Part shown: positions 41,423 through 50,530 of the stretch, piece by piece
How positions within the stretch are numbered: position 1 is the stretch's first letter
Layout of the letters: each line of letters begins with the position of its first letter
Assembly (NCBI RefSeq): GCF_050937815.1
Contig: NZ_JACDIJ010000003.1
Coordinates: forward strand, 1-64,000
DNA: 64,000 nt
From: Treponema_C sp050937815
Lineage (GTDB): Bacteria; Spirochaetota; Spirochaetia; Treponematales; Treponemataceae
Reading direction: 5' to 3'
Translations under genes and position numbers: made by a program
Notes under the pieces: model-generated
Database searches by the model: none
Seen by the model: only the letters and a program-made list of their open reading frames with translations
What the model was told of the DNA's origin: nothing

Positions 41423-43075
41423 ATGTTTTATGAAGATTATCTTGTCTGCGACGAGAGCGGCGGCTGGCAAAAAACGCATGACTCTTTTTCGCTGAATATA
41501 CCGGAGCGCTTTAACTTTGCCTATGACGTTATAGACCGCTTTGCAAAGGATGCGCCGGATACGGAAGCGTTGGTGTGGTGCGATGACACCGAAGAACGCA
41601 TTTTTTCTTTCGCAGAATTGGCAAAAGAAATAAATAAAGCCGCCAATTTTTTTACGGCAATGGGTATAGGCCGCGGCGATACGGTATTGCTGTTTTTACG
41701 CCGGCGCTATGAGTTTTGGTTTATTTTGCCCGCCTTGCATAAAATCGGTGCGATTGCGGTTCCTGCGACGGTTCAGCTTGCTTGTCACGATATAGAATAC
41801 CGCATACAGTCGGCACAAATTAAAATGGTTGTCGCGGTACAGGAAAAAAATCTTCAACAGGAGATTCAAAGGGCCGCCGAAGCGGTATATAAAAAGCCGA
41901 TGCTGGTATGGGTTCACGATGAAATGGACGGCTGGATTTCTTTTGAAAAACTGTCAAAAAACATGAGCTGCGAATTTAAAGCGCCCGAAGGTAAAGACTA
42001 CCCCTGCGGCGAAGACACGGCTTTAATGTACTTTACGTCGGGAACATCGGGGAATCCGAAAATGGTTGCCCACAATTATCTGTATCCTTTGGGACATATA
42101 GCGACGGCGAAGTTTTGGCAAAGGGTAAAAAAAGGCGGCCGGCATTTAAGCGTTGCCGAAACCGGCTGGGCAAAGGCGATGTGGGGAAAAATCTACGGAC
42201 AGTGGCTGTGCGGCTGTGCGGTTTTTGTGTACGATATGGAAGTTTTTATTCCGCGTAAATTGCTTGAAAAGCTGGAACAATACCGCATTACTTCCTTTTG
42301 TGCGCCGCCGACCGTCTACCGCTATCTTATACGCGAACATATCGAATCTTATGATTTATCGGCTCTCGAAGAATGTACAACCGCCGGTGAAGCTTTGGAT
42401 ATGCATATATTTGAAACCTTTAAAGAAAAAACCGGCTTGTCGCTGCGGGAAGGTTACGGTCAAACCGAATTGACTTTGGTAACGGGAACCTTTCCGGGCA
42501 TGCCGATAAAACCCGGTTCCATGGGAAAACCCGCCCCCGGTTATGATATCGATATCGTGCGGCCGGACGGTTCAAGCTGCGATACCGGCGAGGTCGGTGA
42601 AATTATTTTACGCTTGGATAAACGCAAGCCCTTCGGTATGTTCGGCGGTTATTATAAAAACCCCGAAAAAACGGCGGAAGTGTTCCGCGACGGCGTATAT
42701 CATACCGGCGATGCGGCAAGCCGCGACGAGGACGGTTATTTTTGGTTTAATTCGCGCACGGACGATTTGATAAAAAGTTCGGGGTTCCGTATCAGTCCCT
42801 TTGAAGTGGAATCGGTTTTGCTGCAGCATCCGGCCGTTTTTGAATGTGCGGTAACCGGTGTTCCCGACCCCAAGCGCGGTCAAGCGGTAAAAGCCTTTGT
42901 GGTTTTAAACCGCGGCTATACGGCAAGCACGGCTTTGGAAAAGGAATTGATGTTTTTTGCCAAAAAAAATGCCGCCCTGTACAAGGCGCCGCGCTCTTTG
43001 GAATTTGTGGACGCTCTGCCTAAAACGCATAACGGTAAAATAAGCCGGGCTGCAATACGTGCCCGACAGGAATAA
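41423..43075 (+). CDS. acyl-CoA synthetase (AMP-binding, ACSM-like)
   Basis: 550 aa. Adenylation motifs are complete: YFTSGTSGNPKMVAHN (P-loop, near residue 206), REGYGQTELTL (A5, near 347), YHTGDAASRDEDGYFWFNSRTDD (A7, near 430), GFRISPFEVES (A8) and PKTHNGKISRAAIR with the catalytic Lys near 541. It activates a carboxylate as acyl-AMP and transfers it to CoA. The sequence is closer to acetyl/medium-chain synthetases than to Acs. CGGAGAA precedes the ATG. It appears monocistronic and convergent with purD. Confidence 0.93.
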   Translation: MFYEDYLVCDESGGWQKTHDSFSLNIPERFNFAYDVIDRFAKDAPDTEALVWCDDTEERIFSFAELAKEINKAANFFTAMGIGRGDTVLLFLRRRYEFWFILPALHKIGAIAVPATVQLACHDIEYRIQSAQIKMVVAVQEKNLQQEIQRAAEAVYKKPMLVWVHDEMDGWISFEKLSKNMSCEFKAPEGKDYPCGEDTALMYFTSGTSGNPKMVAHNYLYPLGHIATAKFWQRVKKGGRHLSVAETGWAKAMWGKIYGQWLCGCAVFVYDMEVFIPRKLLEKLEQYRITSFCAPPTVYRYLIREHIESYDLSALEECTTAGEALDMHIFETFKEKTGLSLREGYGQTELTLVTGTFPGMPIKPGSMGKPAPGYDIDIVRPDGSSCDTGEVGEIILRLDKRKPFGMFGGYYKNPEKTAEVFRDGVYHTGDAASRDEDGYFWFNSRTDDLIKSSGFRISPFEVESVLLQHPAVFECAVTGVPDPKRGQAVKAFVVLNRGYTASTALEKELMFFAKKNAALYKAPRSLEFVDALPKTHNGKISRAAIRARQE

Positions 43076-43204
43076 ATCGGGACGGATTGTATCGGGGGCG
43101 ATCGGGCAGCGCTAAAAATTGCGCCGTTTTTTCTAAATTCCTCTTTGTGCGCCCTATGTCCTGCCGATAAGCCGGAACACCCTATGTTTACAAACGTCTT
43201 TTTT

Positions 43205-44569
43205 TTAGAGATTCCCCGAATCGGCGGCACCCGGAAGGCCTATATCGGTTCGATAAAACATATTTTCAAACCGTATGGTTTTAAGAGCTTCATAGGCTTT
43301 TGAGCGGGCTTCGTCGAGGGTCGGTGCAAAAGCGGAAACTGCCAAAACGCGGCCGCCGGAAGTTTGCGGCGGATTGCGGCGGGTAGAATCGGCGTATTCC
43401 GCACCGGCAAAAAATATCTTTACATCCTGTGTATTCTGCGCTGTCGGCGGCACGTTTTGCATTATCGGAAAGCCCGTGCGGTATTTTTCCGGATAGCCGC
43501 CGGACACGGCGACGGGGGCGCACACAAAGCCTTTTTTCCAGCGAATGTCGAATTCTTTTAACGTGCCTTCATTCTTTACATCGAGGATTGCCTTGCACAA
43601 GTGCGCAAAATCGCAGTCTAAAAGGGGCAGCACCGCCTGTGTTTCAGGGTCGCCCAGACGGACATTGTATTCAAGCAGTTTCGGCCCCGAATCGGTGAGC
43701 ATAAGACCGAAAAAAATAAAACCGCGGTATTCGATACGCTCGGCAATAAATCCTTTTAAAGTCGGCTCAAGTATTGTACGGGCAAAGGCTTCGCTTACAT
43801 CGGCGCTCAATCCGGGCACCGGAGCAACGGCACCCATACCGCCCGTATTTGCTCCGCGCGCACCGTCGAGCAGGCGTTTGTGGTCGCGGGCGGCGACAAA
43901 GGGAACAATCGCCGCTTTTCCTTTCCGGGCAAGTTCCGGAGAAACCGAAACTGCCGCCAAAACGGATATTTCGCTTCCCTGTAAATATTCTTCCAAAACA
44001 AGTTTTTTGCCCGCTTGTCCGAGTGTTCCGGCTTTCATAAAATCGTTAACCGCTTTTAAAGCTACTTCCCTTGTTGCGGCGACGACAACCCCCTTGCCTG
44101 CAGCCAAACCGTCGGCCTTTATAACAATCGGAGCACCCTTTGTTTTTATATATGATTCCGCTTGTGCCGCTTCGGTTACGGTAATGCTGTCGGCACAAGC
44201 AATGCCGTATTTTTTCATAAAGTTTTTTGCAAAATCTTTACTGCCTTCAAGTTCGGCGGCATCTTTTTTCGGTCCGACAACGGGAATTCCTTTTTCCCAT
44301 AAAGCGTCGGCAAGCCCCGCACACAGGGGAGCTTCCGGGCCGACAAGCACAAAATCGATTTTGTGTTCGCCGGCGGTTTTAACAAAAAAATCGATACTGC
44401 CGGGTTCCGGCGAAATGCCCGACGGCAGCTTGACATTTACAGTTTTCGCTTCCGCAGCCGTTCCGGCATTGCCCGGAACGCATACGATTTTTGCGGTTTT
44501 ATCGCTTTTTGCAAGTGCCCAGCACAGCGCATGCTCGCGGCCGCCGGAACCTATAAGCATAACATTCAT
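43205..44569 (-). CDS. purD: phosphoribosylamine-glycine ligase
   Basis: 454 aa. It opens MNVMLIGSGGREHALCWAL and has the ATP-grasp core: GPEAPLCAGLADAL, PIVIKADGLAAGKGVVVA, LVLEEYLQGSEISVLA, DGARGANTGGMGAVAPVPG and LEYNVRLGDPETQAVLPLL. It catalyses the second step of purine synthesis. Length is slightly above the usual 425-430 because of an insert near residue 380 (MQNVPPTAQNTQDV). GGGAG precedes the ATG at normal spacing. The other pur genes are not in this window. Confidence 0.97.
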   Translation of the reverse strand: MNVMLIGSGGREHALCWALAKSDKTAKIVCVPGNAGTAAEAKTVNVKLPSGISPEPGSIDFFVKTAGEHKIDFVLVGPEAPLCAGLADALWEKGIPVVGPKKDAAELEGSKDFAKNFMKKYGIACADSITVTEAAQAESYIKTKGAPIVIKADGLAAGKGVVVAATREVALKAVNDFMKAGTLGQAGKKLVLEEYLQGSEISVLAAVSVSPELARKGKAAIVPFVAARDHKRLLDGARGANTGGMGAVAPVPGLSADVSEAFARTILEPTLKGFIAERIEYRGFIFFGLMLTDSGPKLLEYNVRLGDPETQAVLPLLDCDFAHLCKAILDVKNEGTLKEFDIRWKKGFVCAPVAVSGGYPEKYRTGFPIMQNVPPTAQNTQDVKIFFAGAEYADSTRRNPPQTSGGRVLAVSAFAPTLDEARSKAYEALKTIRFENMFYRTDIGLPGAADSGNL

Positions 44570-44608
44570 TTTATTTCTCCCGATTATTTTTTTCCGAATA
44601 TAGCTATT

Positions 44609-45805
44609 TTATAAGTATGCAATCAGTTTTTCAAGCGTAATGCGCGCACCGAGGGCGCGGCACAAATCCTCGTAGGAGCCGTCCTGCCGTACATTCGGAC
44701 TGGAGCTTTTGGTGCGGCGGACCGCGCGTATAAGAAGATTTTTTGCCGTGTGTTCCGTGTCGATGAATTCGCAAATATCAACGGCATAGCCTCTCTTTTT
44801 TACCAATTCGGCGCGCATAACATCGGTTGCAAGGGCGGAAAAACGTTCTTTTATAATGCCGTAGTGCATAAGAGCTGTGAACGGCCGGCCGGTTTCGCCC
44901 AAGTCGATATGTGCGTTCAATTCGTGCTGACAGCAGGGAGCACAGAGGATAATGCGGGCGCCGTGTGTAAGGGCGAATGCAAGGGCATAATCGGTGGCGG
45001 TATCGCATGCATGTAAGGAAATAACCATATCGACGGGTTTTTCGTCGGAAACTTTGTACGTGCGGACGTCCTGCACTTTAAAGTCCAAGCCGCACAAGCC
45101 CAATGTTTCGGCCAAGGTGCGGCAGTCTTCGATAACGCCGGCCTTTAAATCCAAGCCGATAATATGTGCCTGCAAGCCCTTTATTGCGGTTAAAAAATGA
45201 TAGACGGCAAAGGTAAGGTATGACTTTCCGCAGCCGAAGTCAGTGATATTAAGCGGGCGCTCCGTTCCCGCCCCGTCCGCCGTCAAATCGGAAAGGACGT
45301 CGTCAATATATTCCAAAAAACGGTTGATTTGGCGGAATTTTGCATATTTTTTTGCAAGCACTTTACCGTCGGCATTCATAATGCCCAAAGCCGTTAAAAA
45401 AGGTACGGGGCGGTTTTCGGCGATAATGTAATTTTTTTGCCGATTAAAACCGAATGCATTTTCTCCGTTATCCGGCTTTAATTTTGTCAGCACGGTACTT
45501 TTGCCCCTTTTGTTCGTCAGCACCCTGATTTCTTTTTTATCGCTTATAATCAGGCATTGGCGCCATAACGTATCGTCGGTATGGGGAAGGGTTTGTGCAA
45601 AAAGACGGAAGTCTTCGGTTTTGAAAGTTCGGTGAAAAACCTGCGTTTGAGTAAAAAACTCGGCAAAAAAACGTTCGCCGGGTATTTTGCGTATGCGCAC
45701 TTTTATACAATCGGCAATACCCGCGCAGTTTCCCTTTTTTAAAGGGTTCGATAAAACAAGAGCGGTACAGCCGTTCAGTATGTCCGATATATCCGTAATC
45801 ATCAC
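44609..45805 (-). CDS. SAM-dependent methyltransferase
   Basis: 398 aa. The methyltransferase domain (about 175-390) has motif I ITDFGCGKSYLTFAVYHFL, IIGLDLKAGVIEDC (motif II) and MVISLHACDTATDYALAFAL with CAPCCQHELN, matching the Methyltransf_32 family. The first 170 residues are not recognised. It starts with GTG at 45803-45805 (or ATG at 45802), overlapping the stop of the DRTGG gene, so the two are coupled. The substrate, RNA or protein, is unknown. Confidence 0.85.
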   Translation of the reverse strand: MMITDISDILNGCTALVLSNPLKKGNCAGIADCIKVRIRKIPGERFFAEFFTQTQVFHRTFKTEDFRLFAQTLPHTDDTLWRQCLIISDKKEIRVLTNKRGKSTVLTKLKPDNGENAFGFNRQKNYIIAENRPVPFLTALGIMNADGKVLAKKYAKFRQINRFLEYIDDVLSDLTADGAGTERPLNITDFGCGKSYLTFAVYHFLTAIKGLQAHIIGLDLKAGVIEDCRTLAETLGLCGLDFKVQDVRTYKVSDEKPVDMVISLHACDTATDYALAFALTHGARIILCAPCCQHELNAHIDLGETGRPFTALMHYGIIKERFSALATDVMRAELVKKRGYAVDICEFIDTEHTAKNLLIRAVRRTKSSSPNVRQDGSYEDLCRALGARITLEKLIAYL

Positions 45806-46146
45806 TATGCAAACATCATAAGCTTACAAATAGCAGCGCATGCTTCATAAAGAGGCAGCGCGGTTGCCAAAAGCGGAATGCCGCAGTCTTCGGCAAGCTC
45901 TTTCATTTTCAGCGACGGAAGCTTATCGTTTGCCAAAAGCACCGCCGCAGCCCCGGAAACGTCTGCCGTTCTGATTGCCTGTTCGGTTGCAAGCCCCGTA
46001 ACGAGCAAGTATTGATCTTTTTGCGACACTAAAATATCGCTCATCAAATCCCCGGCAATTACTTCAGTAAATTCGATTTTATGTGCTTCGGGCGGAAGGT
46101 ATACAATATTTGCCGGCAAATTTTCAATCAGAGTTTGCAGGGTCAT
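45805..46146 (-). CDS. DRTGG-type domain protein
   Basis: 113 aa. A single domain: MTLQTLIENLPANIVYLPPEAHKIEFTEVIAGDLMSDIL, LLVTGLATEQAIRTADVSGAAAVLLANDKLP and CGIPLLATALPLYEACA. It resembles the DRTGG module of HPr kinases and of hydrogenase-linked proteins, and the paralogous domain at 57592-57924. It overlaps the gamma carbonic anhydrase gene (ATGA) and the methyltransferase gene, making a three-gene operon. The role is unknown; a ligand-sensing domain is inferred. Confidence 0.82.
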   Translation of the reverse strand: MTLQTLIENLPANIVYLPPEAHKIEFTEVIAGDLMSDILVSQKDQYLLVTGLATEQAIRTADVSGAAAVLLANDKLPSLKMKELAEDCGIPLLATALPLYEACAAICKLMMFA

Positions 46147-46676
46147 CGTTTATCCTCTTCCCGTTTTTTTTCTTCACGGGCATGAGTGACATAATTTTCG
46201 CAGTTTTTTTTCATCGCTTCGATTTCTTCGGGGCGCAAATCGCGGACAGCCTTTGCAGGAGAGCCTATAATCAAGCTCCCTGCCGGAAACGATTTTCCCG
46301 GCGTTACCAAAGCACCCGCGCCGACCATCGAATTTTTTCCGATATGGGCTTCGTTTAAAATAATCGCACCCATGCCGACCGTACAGCCGTTTTCTACGGT
46401 GCATGAATGAAGGATTGCACCGTGCCCGACCGTTACGTTTTCGCCGATAATGCAGGGAATATGTTCATCCACATGGACAACCGCATTGTCTTGAATATTG
46501 CTGTTTTTGCCGATTTTTATTGCAGCCATATCGGCGCGGACCGTTGCGGAAAACCATACCGATGTATTTTCCGCCAATTCGACATTTCCGCTTACATGCG
46601 CGTTCCATGCGATAAAGGACGTTTCGTGTATATGGCCGCCTTTTAGACGGAGGTCTTTCAGATAGTGTTCCTGCAT
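46143..46676 (-). CDS. gamma carbonic anhydrase-like hexapeptide protein
   Basis: 177 aa from the ATG at 46674-46676 (AAGGAG 5 nt upstream). Left-handed beta-helix repeats run from residue 20: NAHVSGNVELAENTSVWFSATVRADMAAIKIGKNSNIQDNAVVHVDEHIPCIIGENVTVGHGAILHSCTV. The zinc-site histidines are visible in VVHVD, GHGA and LHSC. It is either an active gamma carbonic anhydrase or a YrdA/PaaY-like family member. It is the first gene of the operon with the DRTGG protein and methyltransferase. Confidence 0.92.
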   Translation of the reverse strand: MQEHYLKDLRLKGGHIHETSFIAWNAHVSGNVELAENTSVWFSATVRADMAAIKIGKNSNIQDNAVVHVDEHIPCIIGENVTVGHGAILHSCTVENGCTVGMGAIILNEAHIGKNSMVGAGALVTPGKSFPAGSLIIGSPAKAVRDLRPEEIEAMKKNCENYVTHAREEKKREEDKR

Positions 46677-46730
46677 AAATTCTCCTTGTATTATCCTCAT
46701 ACTAATATATACTTTTTATTAAAAAAATGA

Positions 46731-46736
46731 TATACT
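46731..46736 (+). promoter_or_regulatory. extended -10 of parA-parB (leaderless)
   Basis: TGA-TATACT (46728-46736) lies 6 nt before the ATG at 46743. No clear -35 and no Shine-Dalgarno. Confidence 0.55.
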
Positions 46737-46742
46737 ATAGAT

Positions 46743-47498
46743 ATGGCAAAGGTCTATGTTTTTGTAAACCAAAAAGGCGGCGTCGGGAAAACCACGTCGG
46801 CTATTAATATCGGTGCATATATGGCGGCTGCCGGTAAAAAAGTTCTTTTAGTTGATTTTGACTCACAGGGAAACATGTCTTCGGGTGTAGGTATTTCGAA
46901 AGAAAAGCCCACGATATACGAATTGATGGCGGGTTTATCGACCTACGAACAAACCGTCCGTCATACCGAAGTTATTAACCTGGATGCCGTTGCGGCTTCA
47001 ATCGATTTGTCGGGTGCGGCGATAGAACTTGTCGATCAAGCCGAGCGCGAATTTTTTTTGAAAAAAGCTTTAACGCCGCTTTTACCTCTCTATGATTATA
47101 TTTTGATAGACTGCCCGCCCTCGTTGGGACTTTTAACTCTAAACGGTCTTGCTGCGGCCGATTCCGTACTTATTCCCATGCAGTGCGAATATTTCGCCTT
47201 GGAAGGAATATCCCTTTTGCTGCAAACGGTAAAAAAAGTGCAAAAATCCATCAATCCGAATTTGGAAATCGGCGGTATATTTTTTACAATGTACGATTCA
47301 CGCACCCGTCTTGCAAACGATGTAGTTACGCAGGTAAAAGCGTATTTTAAGGATTCGGTATTTGCAACGATTATTCCGCGTAATGTACGGCTTTCCGAAG
47401 CGCCTTCGCACGGTAAGCCGATTTGTCTTTATGACCCGTCCTGTATCGGCGCCCGCAGCTATGAAAAACTTGCCGAAGAGGTGGTGAGTCGTGGCTAA
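46743..47498 (+). CDS. parA: chromosome partitioning ATPase ParA (Soj)
   Basis: 251 aa. Deviant Walker A FVNQKGGVGKTTSAINIGAYMA near residue 7, Walker A' LLVDFDSQGNMSSGVGI near 35 and Walker B YDYILIDCPPSLGLLTLNGLAAADSVLIPMQCEYFALEGI. It forms nucleotide-dependent gradients on DNA that move ParB-parS complexes. parB overlaps its 3' end by 8 nt, so the pair is coupled. The mRNA is likely leaderless. No parS-like site was seen by eye in the surrounding bases. Confidence 0.97.
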   Translation: MAKVYVFVNQKGGVGKTTSAINIGAYMAAAGKKVLLVDFDSQGNMSSGVGISKEKPTIYELMAGLSTYEQTVRHTEVINLDAVAASIDLSGAAIELVDQAEREFFLKKALTPLLPLYDYILIDCPPSLGLLTLNGLAAADSVLIPMQCEYFALEGISLLLQTVKKVQKSINPNLEIGGIFFTMYDSRTRLANDVVTQVKAYFKDSVFATIIPRNVRLSEAPSHGKPICLYDPSCIGARSYEKLAEEVVSRG

Positions 47499-48456
47499 GG
47501 GCGGTTTGGGCAAGGGCCTTGACGCCCTTTTGCCGCAGGCGGAATCGGAAGCCGGCGAATCTTTTGCAAGCGGCGGCACATCCGCATCTTTACAAAAAAA
47601 CGGACAAAAGAACGAACAAAAAAATAATGTTTTCGCCGATCAAAAAACGGGCGGCTTAAAATCCGCCGATATTTTTATTCCCGTCGACTTATTACAGCCG
47701 AACCCGCATCAGCCCCGCCGCGAATTCGATGAAGAAGCCCTAAAAGATTTGGCCGCTTCCGTAAAAGAGCACGGCATTATTCAGCCCATCCTCGTCGAGC
47801 AAGCCGAAGGCGGTTTTTATTATATTATTGCAGGCGAGCGGCGCACACGGGCGGCCCGTATGGCGGGGCTTAAAGAAGTTCCCGTGCGTATTCAAAAATT
47901 TTCGGATACCAAAAAACTTGAAGTCGCCCTCATCGAAAACATTCAGCGCGAAGATTTAAACCCGCTCGAAGAAGCAAAAGCCTACTATAAACTTATGGAG
48001 CTGGGCAACTTAAACCAGGAAGAAACGGCCCGCCGCGTCGGTAAAAACCGCTCGACCGTTGCAAACGCCCTTCGCCTTTTAAAGCTTCCCGAACACATGC
48101 AGGACGCCCTTTCGGCGGGTACCCTTTCTGCAGGACACGCCCGTGCGGTTTTATCGGTCAACGACATCTCCTCGCGCGACAAACTGTTTAAGCGTATCAT
48201 CGAGGACGGCATATCCGTCCGTGAAGCCGAAGAGCTTGCCGCTGAAATGAATGAGGGTAAAAAAGCTTCGGCAAAAAAAACGGCAAAACCCGCCGACAAG
48301 CGCGATGCCGACTACGTTTTTCTTGAGCAAAACTTAATAGAAAAGCTCGGTACAAAGGTTTCGCTTAAAGGAAATTTCGAGCGCGGAAGCATCACCATCG
48401 ACTATTTTTCTCGCGAAGATTTGGACCGCCTTTACAATATATTTTTTGCAGAGTAA
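47491..48456 (+). CDS. parB: chromosome partitioning protein ParB
   Basis: 321 aa with a GTG start (47491) inside the end of parA. After AKGGLGKGLDALLPQ comes a linker rich in Lys/Gln/Asn, then the CTPase fold with IPVDLLQPNPHQPRREFDEEALKDLAASVKEHGIIQPILV and IIAGERRTRAARMAGL, then the HTH NLNQEETARRVGKNRSTVANALRLL, and a C-terminal dimerisation domain. It binds parS and works with ParA in segregation. Confidence 0.97.
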   Translation: MAKGGLGKGLDALLPQAESEAGESFASGGTSASLQKNGQKNEQKNNVFADQKTGGLKSADIFIPVDLLQPNPHQPRREFDEEALKDLAASVKEHGIIQPILVEQAEGGFYYIIAGERRTRAARMAGLKEVPVRIQKFSDTKKLEVALIENIQREDLNPLEEAKAYYKLMELGNLNQEETARRVGKNRSTVANALRLLKLPEHMQDALSAGTLSAGHARAVLSVNDISSRDKLFKRIIEDGISVREAEELAAEMNEGKKASAKKTAKPADKRDADYVFLEQNLIEKLGTKVSLKGNFERGSITIDYFSREDLDRLYNIFFAE

Positions 48457-48479
48457 GGGGAAAAGACGACATACTTACC

Positions 48480-49298
48480 TTATTCATAATCTCTTTTAAG
48501 GCATGACAAATAATCCTGCATAGCGGAAACGTGCAATAGCGGCATTTGTCCGTCTGCAGAAAAAGTTTCCCGGAGAATACTTTTTCTATAGTCGATATCA
48601 AGTAACTTTTCAATTAAGAATTTTTTTGTTTTTTTTCCTTTTATCAGGCTGTCGTCCATTTTTTCTATAAGAAATAACATTCTTATAAGAATATCATCAA
48701 GCCGAACATTGCTTAATTCAAGACATTTGTTATGTATAGCCGATTGCGTATTTTCCGTAAGTTTTGTTTTTGTCTTTATTACATATCCGTCATAGTATTC
48801 CACATCGTTATTTGAAATATCATACAATATTATCCGGCCTATTGTTTTTTTGTTTTTTATTTTTTCACTCTCAAAGTATTCACATACGATATATCCGTCG
48901 TTTTTTATCTCGATTGAAGTAAAGGCGGCGGGAAGCGGTTCGGCAGGAAGATAGTATATAGTGTCAGCACATTTAATGACCAACTTAAAATCCGTATTCC
49001 AAAGAATATTACCGCAGCGCGTATAATAGTCATTCCCTTCGGAATCCAAAACTTTAAAAAAACCGCTTCCTTGAATTGCGATGTCGGTTTTATTTCCCGT
49101 TACGGTAAGAGAGCCTTGTGCAAAATTTATTTTTCCGTTTGATTTCATAATGCGTTCGTCAAACGTTTTTTTATACCCATACGTGTAAAAATTCATCAAA
49201 TCGGTATAGAGATAATCATATTCGTTTTCGGGCGAAAGGGCATACATTCCGCTGACCGCATAAAGCACAATTAAAAAAAATAAAACCTTATTTTTCAT
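48480..49298 (-). CDS. FlgG/FlgF-like protein with a Sec signal peptide
   Basis: 272 aa. A signal peptide (residues 1-20, VLFFLIVLYAVSGMYA) precedes a region like flagellar rod/hook proteins: DLMNFYTYGYKKT (33-45, like the NVNTTGFKK motif), FAQGSLTVTGNKTDIAIQGSGFFKVLDSEG (59-88) and YYTRCGNILW (91-100), then a C-terminal block NKCLELSNVRLDDILIRMLFLIEKM (190-213), like the SNV helix of FlgG. True rod proteins are exported by the flagellar type III system without a Sec signal and sit in flagellar operons; this one has no flagellar neighbours. The role is unknown; a derived periplasmic or surface form is inferred. Confidence 0.7.
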   Translation of the reverse strand: MKNKVLFFLIVLYAVSGMYALSPENEYDYLYTDLMNFYTYGYKKTFDERIMKSNGKINFAQGSLTVTGNKTDIAIQGSGFFKVLDSEGNDYYTRCGNILWNTDFKLVIKCADTIYYLPAEPLPAAFTSIEIKNDGYIVCEYFESEKIKNKKTIGRIILYDISNNDVEYYDGYVIKTKTKLTENTQSAIHNKCLELSNVRLDDILIRMLFLIEKMDDSLIKGKKTKKFLIEKLLDIDYRKSILRETFSADGQMPLLHVSAMQDYLSCLKRDYE

Positions 49299-49414
49299 TT
49301 ATCAGCTCTTTTTCCGGCTTTCCGATTGCAAGGCCGGACTATGCTTAAACGGAACTTCCTGATATCATCAACAATTTCTTTTGTACTATGCACGTAAATC
49401 ATTCCGGCGTTTTT

Positions 49415-50185
49415 TCAAAAACTAAAATAATCGTATAAATATAATTCATCGGATTTATACAATATATTATCAAGTTCTTCGGCAAAAGTAACAACGGTAA
49501 ATATTTTTTTTGCTTCGGAAAAGTCGGTTTTATATTTCTCAGTCAGTTTGTACTTTTTAAATGCTTCCATCTTTCTATCTTCCAATTCGTTGTATTTAAA
49601 TTCTTTTTTTTGAACGACTTGTCCGTTATGAATTTTTATTATCAGATAGTTTTCATATATAGAATCATAACCGCTGTATATTTCTTTTATACATTCTCCG
49701 GCCGGGATTATTAAAACACCGGAATAAAAATCACAAAAAAAGGATGTTTTACTATCAAATAACTTGCTATAAATTGATATATCTTTATTTTCGGGGTTCC
49801 CGATATTCTCCAAAGAAACGGTATGAACTATTATATCGTATAAATATAATAAATCATTTTTTATTTCAAAATAAGCTGTATACCCTCTCCAACATGCAGA
49901 GGAAACTGAAAAATTTTTTATCGTATTGACGACCGTAATATATTGATTGTGAAAATCTTCAAATTGAAGCAATTGATTTATAGGATTTGTAAACAACTTG
50001 TATTCAACATCATTAATCTTAATATAATCGCTTTCCTGTTCCGTTGCATACAGAATAAGGTTTATGCTTATCAATAGTAAAATAATAAGAATCTTTCCGG
50101 GCAATGTGCCGATTCCCGATGTGCCGTATTGTATAAAACGCTGTTTATCCGGTTCTGTTTTTTTGCCTAAGTTTTCTGAAATCAA
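49415..50185 (-). CDS. hypothetical membrane-anchored or secreted protein
   Basis: 256 aa as drawn from the first ATG. The hydrophobic segment GKILIILLLISINLILYATEQ lies at residues 30-50, so the N-terminal 29 residues look out of place. An internal TTG start just before PGKILIILLL would give a normal signal peptide, but its ribosome site is weak. The rest is rich in Tyr, Ile and Asn with no recognised domain (NDLLYLYDIIVHTVSLENIG, YSGYDSIYENYLIIKIHNG). It is encoded upstream of the FlgG-like gene on the same strand; the gap is about 115 bp. Confidence 0.55.
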   Translation of the reverse strand: MISENLGKKTEPDKQRFIQYGTSGIGTLPGKILIILLLISINLILYATEQESDYIKINDVEYKLFTNPINQLLQFEDFHNQYITVVNTIKNFSVSSACWRGYTAYFEIKNDLLYLYDIIVHTVSLENIGNPENKDISIYSKLFDSKTSFFCDFYSGVLIIPAGECIKEIYSGYDSIYENYLIIKIHNGQVVQKKEFKYNELEDRKMEAFKKYKLTEKYKTDFSEAKKIFTVVTFAEELDNILYKSDELYLYDYFSF

Positions 50186-50263
50186 ATCAATTATGCCCGT
50201 TTTATTCGCCTCAATTAAGACGTAAAAAAGAAAAGTAAATGCTTACATTACAAGCAATTATTT

Positions 50264-50336
50264 TGGAGTATATCGGACTCGAACCGACCACCTATTGATT
50301 GCGAACCAATCGCTCTACCAGATGAGCTAATACCCC
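50264..50336 (-). tRNA. tRNA-Ala(CGC)
   Basis: 73 nt. Acceptor GGGGTAT pairs with ATACTCC and gives the G3:U70 pair that marks alanine tRNAs. D-arm TAGCTCATCTGGTAGAGC, anticodon loop TTCGCAA with CGC (codon GCG), T-arm GGTTCGAGTCC. CCA is not encoded. Confidence 0.94.
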
Positions 50337-50349
50337 GTTTATTTTGTAT

Positions 50350-50378
50350 AGTATATCCGATTTTGCGATTTATGACAA
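50350..50378 (-). promoter_or_regulatory. promoter of tRNA-Ala
   Basis: On the minus strand TTGTCA (50373-50378), 17-bp spacer, TATACT (50350-50355), 13 bp before the tRNA. Confidence 0.75.
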
Positions 50379-50400
50379 GTCTACGCAATTGCGGAAAAAC

Positions 50401-50427
50401 AAAAAGGAAGCCGCAGCTTCCTTTTTT
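50401..50427. terminator. strong bidirectional terminator
   Basis: AAAAAGGAAGC, loop CGCA, GCTTCCTTTTTT: an 11-bp stem with T-runs in both directions. On the minus strand it closes the candidate small RNA and the upstream HAD-gene unit. Confidence 0.85.
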
Positions 50428-50525
50428 CATTCGGATGCCTATTTATATTTTTCGAAAAAAATATAAAAGGATTTTGCGGGACATATGTCCCTTGTTAACA
50501 GGTTGACTTGAAAAATTAATCAGTG
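50401..50525 (-). ncRNA. candidate small RNA or leader-peptide attenuator
   Basis: A near-consensus minus-strand promoter (TTGACA 50554-50559, 17 bp, TATATT 50531-50536) predicts a start near 50524 and the strong terminator gives an end near 50401, so about 125 nt. It contains the palindrome GGGACATATGTCCC (50478-50491) and an A/U-rich hairpin. A 13-codon open frame (50443-50484) starts inside the palindrome with AAGGG before it, so its ribosome site could be sequestered. It is not a known family to me. Confidence 0.5.
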
Positions 50526-50530
50526 TTTTA

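Noticed and set aside
43545..44603. 352-codon frame antisense to purD
   Set aside because: Codon-bias shadow of purD.
46743..48456. Replication origin near parAB
   Set aside because: No dnaA, rnpA or clustered DnaA boxes and no parS-like 16-mer seen by eye; parAB alone is not enough.
50248..50430. 60-codon frame over tRNA-Ala and the terminator
   Set aside because: It reads through a tRNA gene and a terminator stem.
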